Source: Cyclobacteriaceae bacterium (GTDB lineage Bacteria; Bacteroidota; Bacteroidia; Cytophagales; Cyclobacteriaceae). Taken from it: a stretch of 8,232 bases of DNA. Below are positions 6,613-8,232 of this stretch, piece after piece. A program made the position numbers and the translations under genes. Location of the stretch: NCBI GenBank assembly GCA_019751475.1, contig JAIENH010000219.1, positions 1 to 8,232 on the forward strand, given 5' to 3'. The stretch's first letter is position 1; each line of letters starts with the position of its first letter. The notes below the pieces were generated by a model. The model had not been told where the DNA came from, searched no databases, and saw nothing but the letters and a program-made list of their open reading frames with translations.

Positions 6613-7149
6613 TTACAGTTGATTGATTGCATCGATGGCTTTTTTTCTTCGTGCTTCCCGGTCGCCAGAAATTTCTACGAATGGCACTTTTGATTTCTCT
6701 GCTTCTTGCTTGTAGATGTTCCAAAAATGTTCCCGCTTGTCAGGGTGCTCGCGTTGCGGGTCATCCTCCCACGGCACATCGATGTAGGTGAGCAGCAGCA
6801 AATGGTACTGGCGCTGGTCAATCATTTTTAGAATCTCCGGATCGCACGTGCCAAATTTGTGTTCGCTCCACACCTTAATAACAAGCAGGTTGGTGTCACA
6901 CACAAGAATCTTGTTGGCATTTTGGCCCCATTCTTCTTCCATGCGCACCTGGCCGTGGGCTATTTTCGTCAGATCTGATTGATCGTATGGCCGGTTGAGT
7001 TTGTTGATAAAGCCACGTGCATACTCGGGCACCAATTCGGTTTTGAAGTGGCTTGCCAGAAATTTTGAAAGGTCTGTTTTGCCGGTACATTCCGGCCCGA
7101 TCACAGCCACTTTTTTTACAGACTCGGAGGTAGAGGGCGTGGCAATCAT
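6613..7149 (-). CDS. NadR-like AAA_28 ATP-binding protein (probable ribosylnicotinamide kinase domain)
   Basis: The protein corresponds to the C-terminal kinase domain of NadR, which phosphorylates nicotinamide riboside in NAD salvage. From the ATG at 7149 it has 178 residues: Walker A GPECTGKT (18-25), a VPEYAR motif (40-45), VCDTN with Asp85 as the likely Walker B or catalytic acid, and a lid region DVPWEDDPQRE (124-134). The frame is open back to a TTG at 7260 with another ATG at 7191, but the domain starts near residue 12 of the 178-residue form, so the 7149 start is enough. No NMN adenylyltransferase or DNA-binding domain is present, so this is the stand-alone form. Such genes often sit beside pnuC; here the neighbours are an MFS exporter 38 bases downstream and a divergent amine oxidase. 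Nicotinamide riboside as substrate is inferred from the family, not proven. Confidence 0.82.
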   Translation of the reverse strand: MIATPSTSESVKKVAVIGPECTGKTDLSKFLASHFKTELVPEYARGFINKLNRPYDQSDLTKIAHGQVRMEEEWGQNANKILVCDTNLLVIKVWSEHKFGTCDPEILKMIDQRQYHLLLLTYIDVPWEDDPQREHPDKREHFWNIYKQEAEKSKVPFVEISGDREARRKKAIDAINQL

Positions 7150-7276
7150 AGCGCAGAATTTGATTGGCAATATACCAGAAATAGCGTCCATTCGTTCCTT
7201 TCTAGGGATTGTCACCGGTCTTGATTTTAATAACCCGGCCGCTATCTGTATCTTTCCCAATTAATACAGTACTAAG
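7150..7276. promoter_or_regulatory. divergent intergenic region between kinase and amine oxidase genes
   Basis: These 127 bases lie between two divergent start codons and should contain promoters for both directions. On the plus strand TATCTTTC (7249-7256) resembles the Bacteroidota -7 box TAnnTTTG, with a TTG at 7221-7223, but the 25-base spacing is longer than usual. On the minus strand TATTTCTG occurs 27-34 bases before the kinase start, with no good upstream TTG. A 6-bp dyad, CTGTAT (7246-7251) and ATACAG (7264-7269), sits just before the GTG start. None of these is strong enough to call on its own. Confidence 0.4.
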
Positions 7277-8232
7277 GTGAACCGCAGACAGGTATTACAG
7301 CAACTCGGCTGGGGTATTTCAGGGGGACTTCTGGTGCCGTCTTTTATCGCATCGTGCGCAAAAAAAGACCCTGGCCCGGAGATTCTTTTTGATGGCTCCG
7401 TGGCCGTGATTGGTGCTGGTGCAGCGGGTCTGTATGTAGCCGATATTTTACGGTCAAAGGGAATTAATGTGAAAGTATTTGAGGCGCGCGAACAAATTGG
7501 GGGCCGTGTCAGATCCTTGCGCAACCAGTCCATTGAGAAATATCCGCTGGCGCCTTTGATGGCATCCGATTTTCCGATTGAGTTAGGTGCGCAGACGATC
7601 ATCGGCACTGATTCGGTTTTTGGAAAAATTTTTCAAGACTATTCGTTGCCTACCATCGAGTACTCTCCGTCAGCCAATCATTTTGTATTAGACAACAAAC
7701 CGAAATCAGATACTGACTGGGGCGGTGATGCAGACTTTGTAGCTGCACGTAATTTTAGAAATAACCTGGCAGGCCGTGCTGGAAGTAGTGCTTCGGCACA
7801 ACAAAGTATTCTAGCTGAAGGCATTGGCGCGCGCGCTTTTGGTATGCTCAATGCGCAGATTGGCAACGCCTACGGAAGCAACAACGAGCGGATCGGCATC
7901 GGTGCACTAGGTGAGGCAGAGCGACTTCGCACGAATGACGGAAAGATAATCGGCCTGCGCGCCAACCCGATGCAAGATGCGTTGATCTCTAGGTTCAGTG
8001 CAGTGCAATCATCCGTGCAGTTGAATACTCCGATTACCAATATTAATTATGGGGCAGATCCCATTGTGCTTACAGCAAAAGACGGAAGCTCCTACGAGGC
8101 CAACAAAGTAATCGTGACCGTGCCAGTGAGCATTTTGAAAAATGGAGGTTTGTCGTTCAGCCCTGGCTTGCCGGGCGGCATTACATCATCGCTGGCCAAG
8201 ATCGGTATGGGAGCTTCTTTGCGCGTGGTTAT
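7277..8232 (+). CDS. flavin amine oxidase family protein, predicted Tat lipoprotein (3' end outside window)
   Basis: The first 318 codons of an FAD-dependent amine oxidoreductase are present; the frame is still open at the window edge. The only plausible start is GTG at 7277: a stop lies at 7262-7264 and the first in-frame ATG comes well inside the FAD domain. The N-terminus MNRRQVLQQLGWGISGG has a twin-arginine motif, then a hydrophobic stretch and a lipobox IASC with Cys27, predicting Tat export and lipid anchoring. The FAD-binding motif VAVIGAGAAG (42-51) is followed by FEAR with Glu69 for the ribose and the GGR motif (75-77). ELGAQTIIG and VIVTVPVSILK further on match the monoamine oxidase/polyamine oxidase fold. 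The substrate-site half is missing, so the amine or amino acid oxidised is unknown. It is transcribed away from the minus-strand genes. Confidence 0.88.
   Translation, partial: MNRRQVLQQLGWGISGGLLVPSFIASCAKKDPGPEILFDGSVAVIGAGAAGLYVADILRSKGINVKVFEAREQIGGRVRSLRNQSIEKYPLAPLMASDFPIELGAQTIIGTDSVFGKIFQDYSLPTIEYSPSANHFVLDNKPKSDTDWGGDADFVAARNFRNNLAGRAGSSASAQQSILAEGIGARAFGMLNAQIGNAYGSNNERIGIGALGEAERLRTNDGKIIGLRANPMQDALISRFSAVQSSVQLNTPITNINYGADPIVLTAKDGSSYEANKVIVTVPVSILKNGGLSFSPGLPGGITSSLAKIGMGASLRVV

Noticed and set aside
7246..7269. CTGTAT/ATACAG dyad before the amine oxidase start as an operator
   Set aside because: Six pairs with a 12-base spacer are too short to separate from chance, and there is no second copy nearby.
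7261..7608. 115-codon minus-strand open frame overlapping the amine oxidase start
   Set aside because: It is antisense to the FAD-binding motif GAGAAG and the GGR region of the plus-strand gene, which is much better supported.

Overview
The window looks like chromosomal DNA from a Bacteroidota bacterium, probably Cytophagales-like. This rests on the protein types (a DUF2721 membrane protein, a stand-alone NadR-type kinase, Tat-exported enzymes, a Tat lipoprotein oxidoreductase), the weak Shine-Dalgarno sequences and the moderate GC. It is an inference; there is no rRNA or marker gene to fix the taxon.

Layout. Six genes lie head to tail on the minus strand, and one divergent gene on the plus strand runs off the right edge. 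In minus-strand transcription order they are: a NadR-like ATP-binding kinase (7149-6613), an EntS-type MFS exporter (6574-5345), a three-helix DUF2721 protein with a TTG start (5331-4936), a 101-bp gap holding a near-palindrome, a Tat-exported class V aminotransferase-fold PLP enzyme (4834-3554), a Sec-exported Ntn-hydrolase of the penicillin acylase family (3501-1087), and an AT-rich AAA ATPase (1065-103). Two related hairpins follow the ATPase at the left edge. The plus-strand gene from 7277 starts with GTG and encodes a predicted Tat-exported lipoprotein of the flavin amine oxidase family; its C-terminus lies outside the window.

How the genes may work together. The centre of the window is an exported pair: a PLP enzyme of the isopenicillin-N-epimerase/PvdN type and an acylase with the Ser(beta1)/His(beta23) arrangement of the AHL/cephalosporin/PvdQ acylases. 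In Pseudomonas, a Tat-exported PvdN and a PvdQ acylase tailor an acylated peptide siderophore in the periplasm, so this pair could do similar chemistry on an unknown acyl-amide substrate. The nearby EntS-type exporter and exported amine oxidase fit that theme, but no NRPS or other scaffold-making gene is in view. The ATPase at the end of the run is much more AT-rich than its neighbours and looks like an accessory insertion. There is no tRNA, rRNA, CRISPR array or transposase, and no gene-free stretch above 300 bases. I did not find a clearly undescribed system; the acylase/PLP pair and the ATPase are the best leads.
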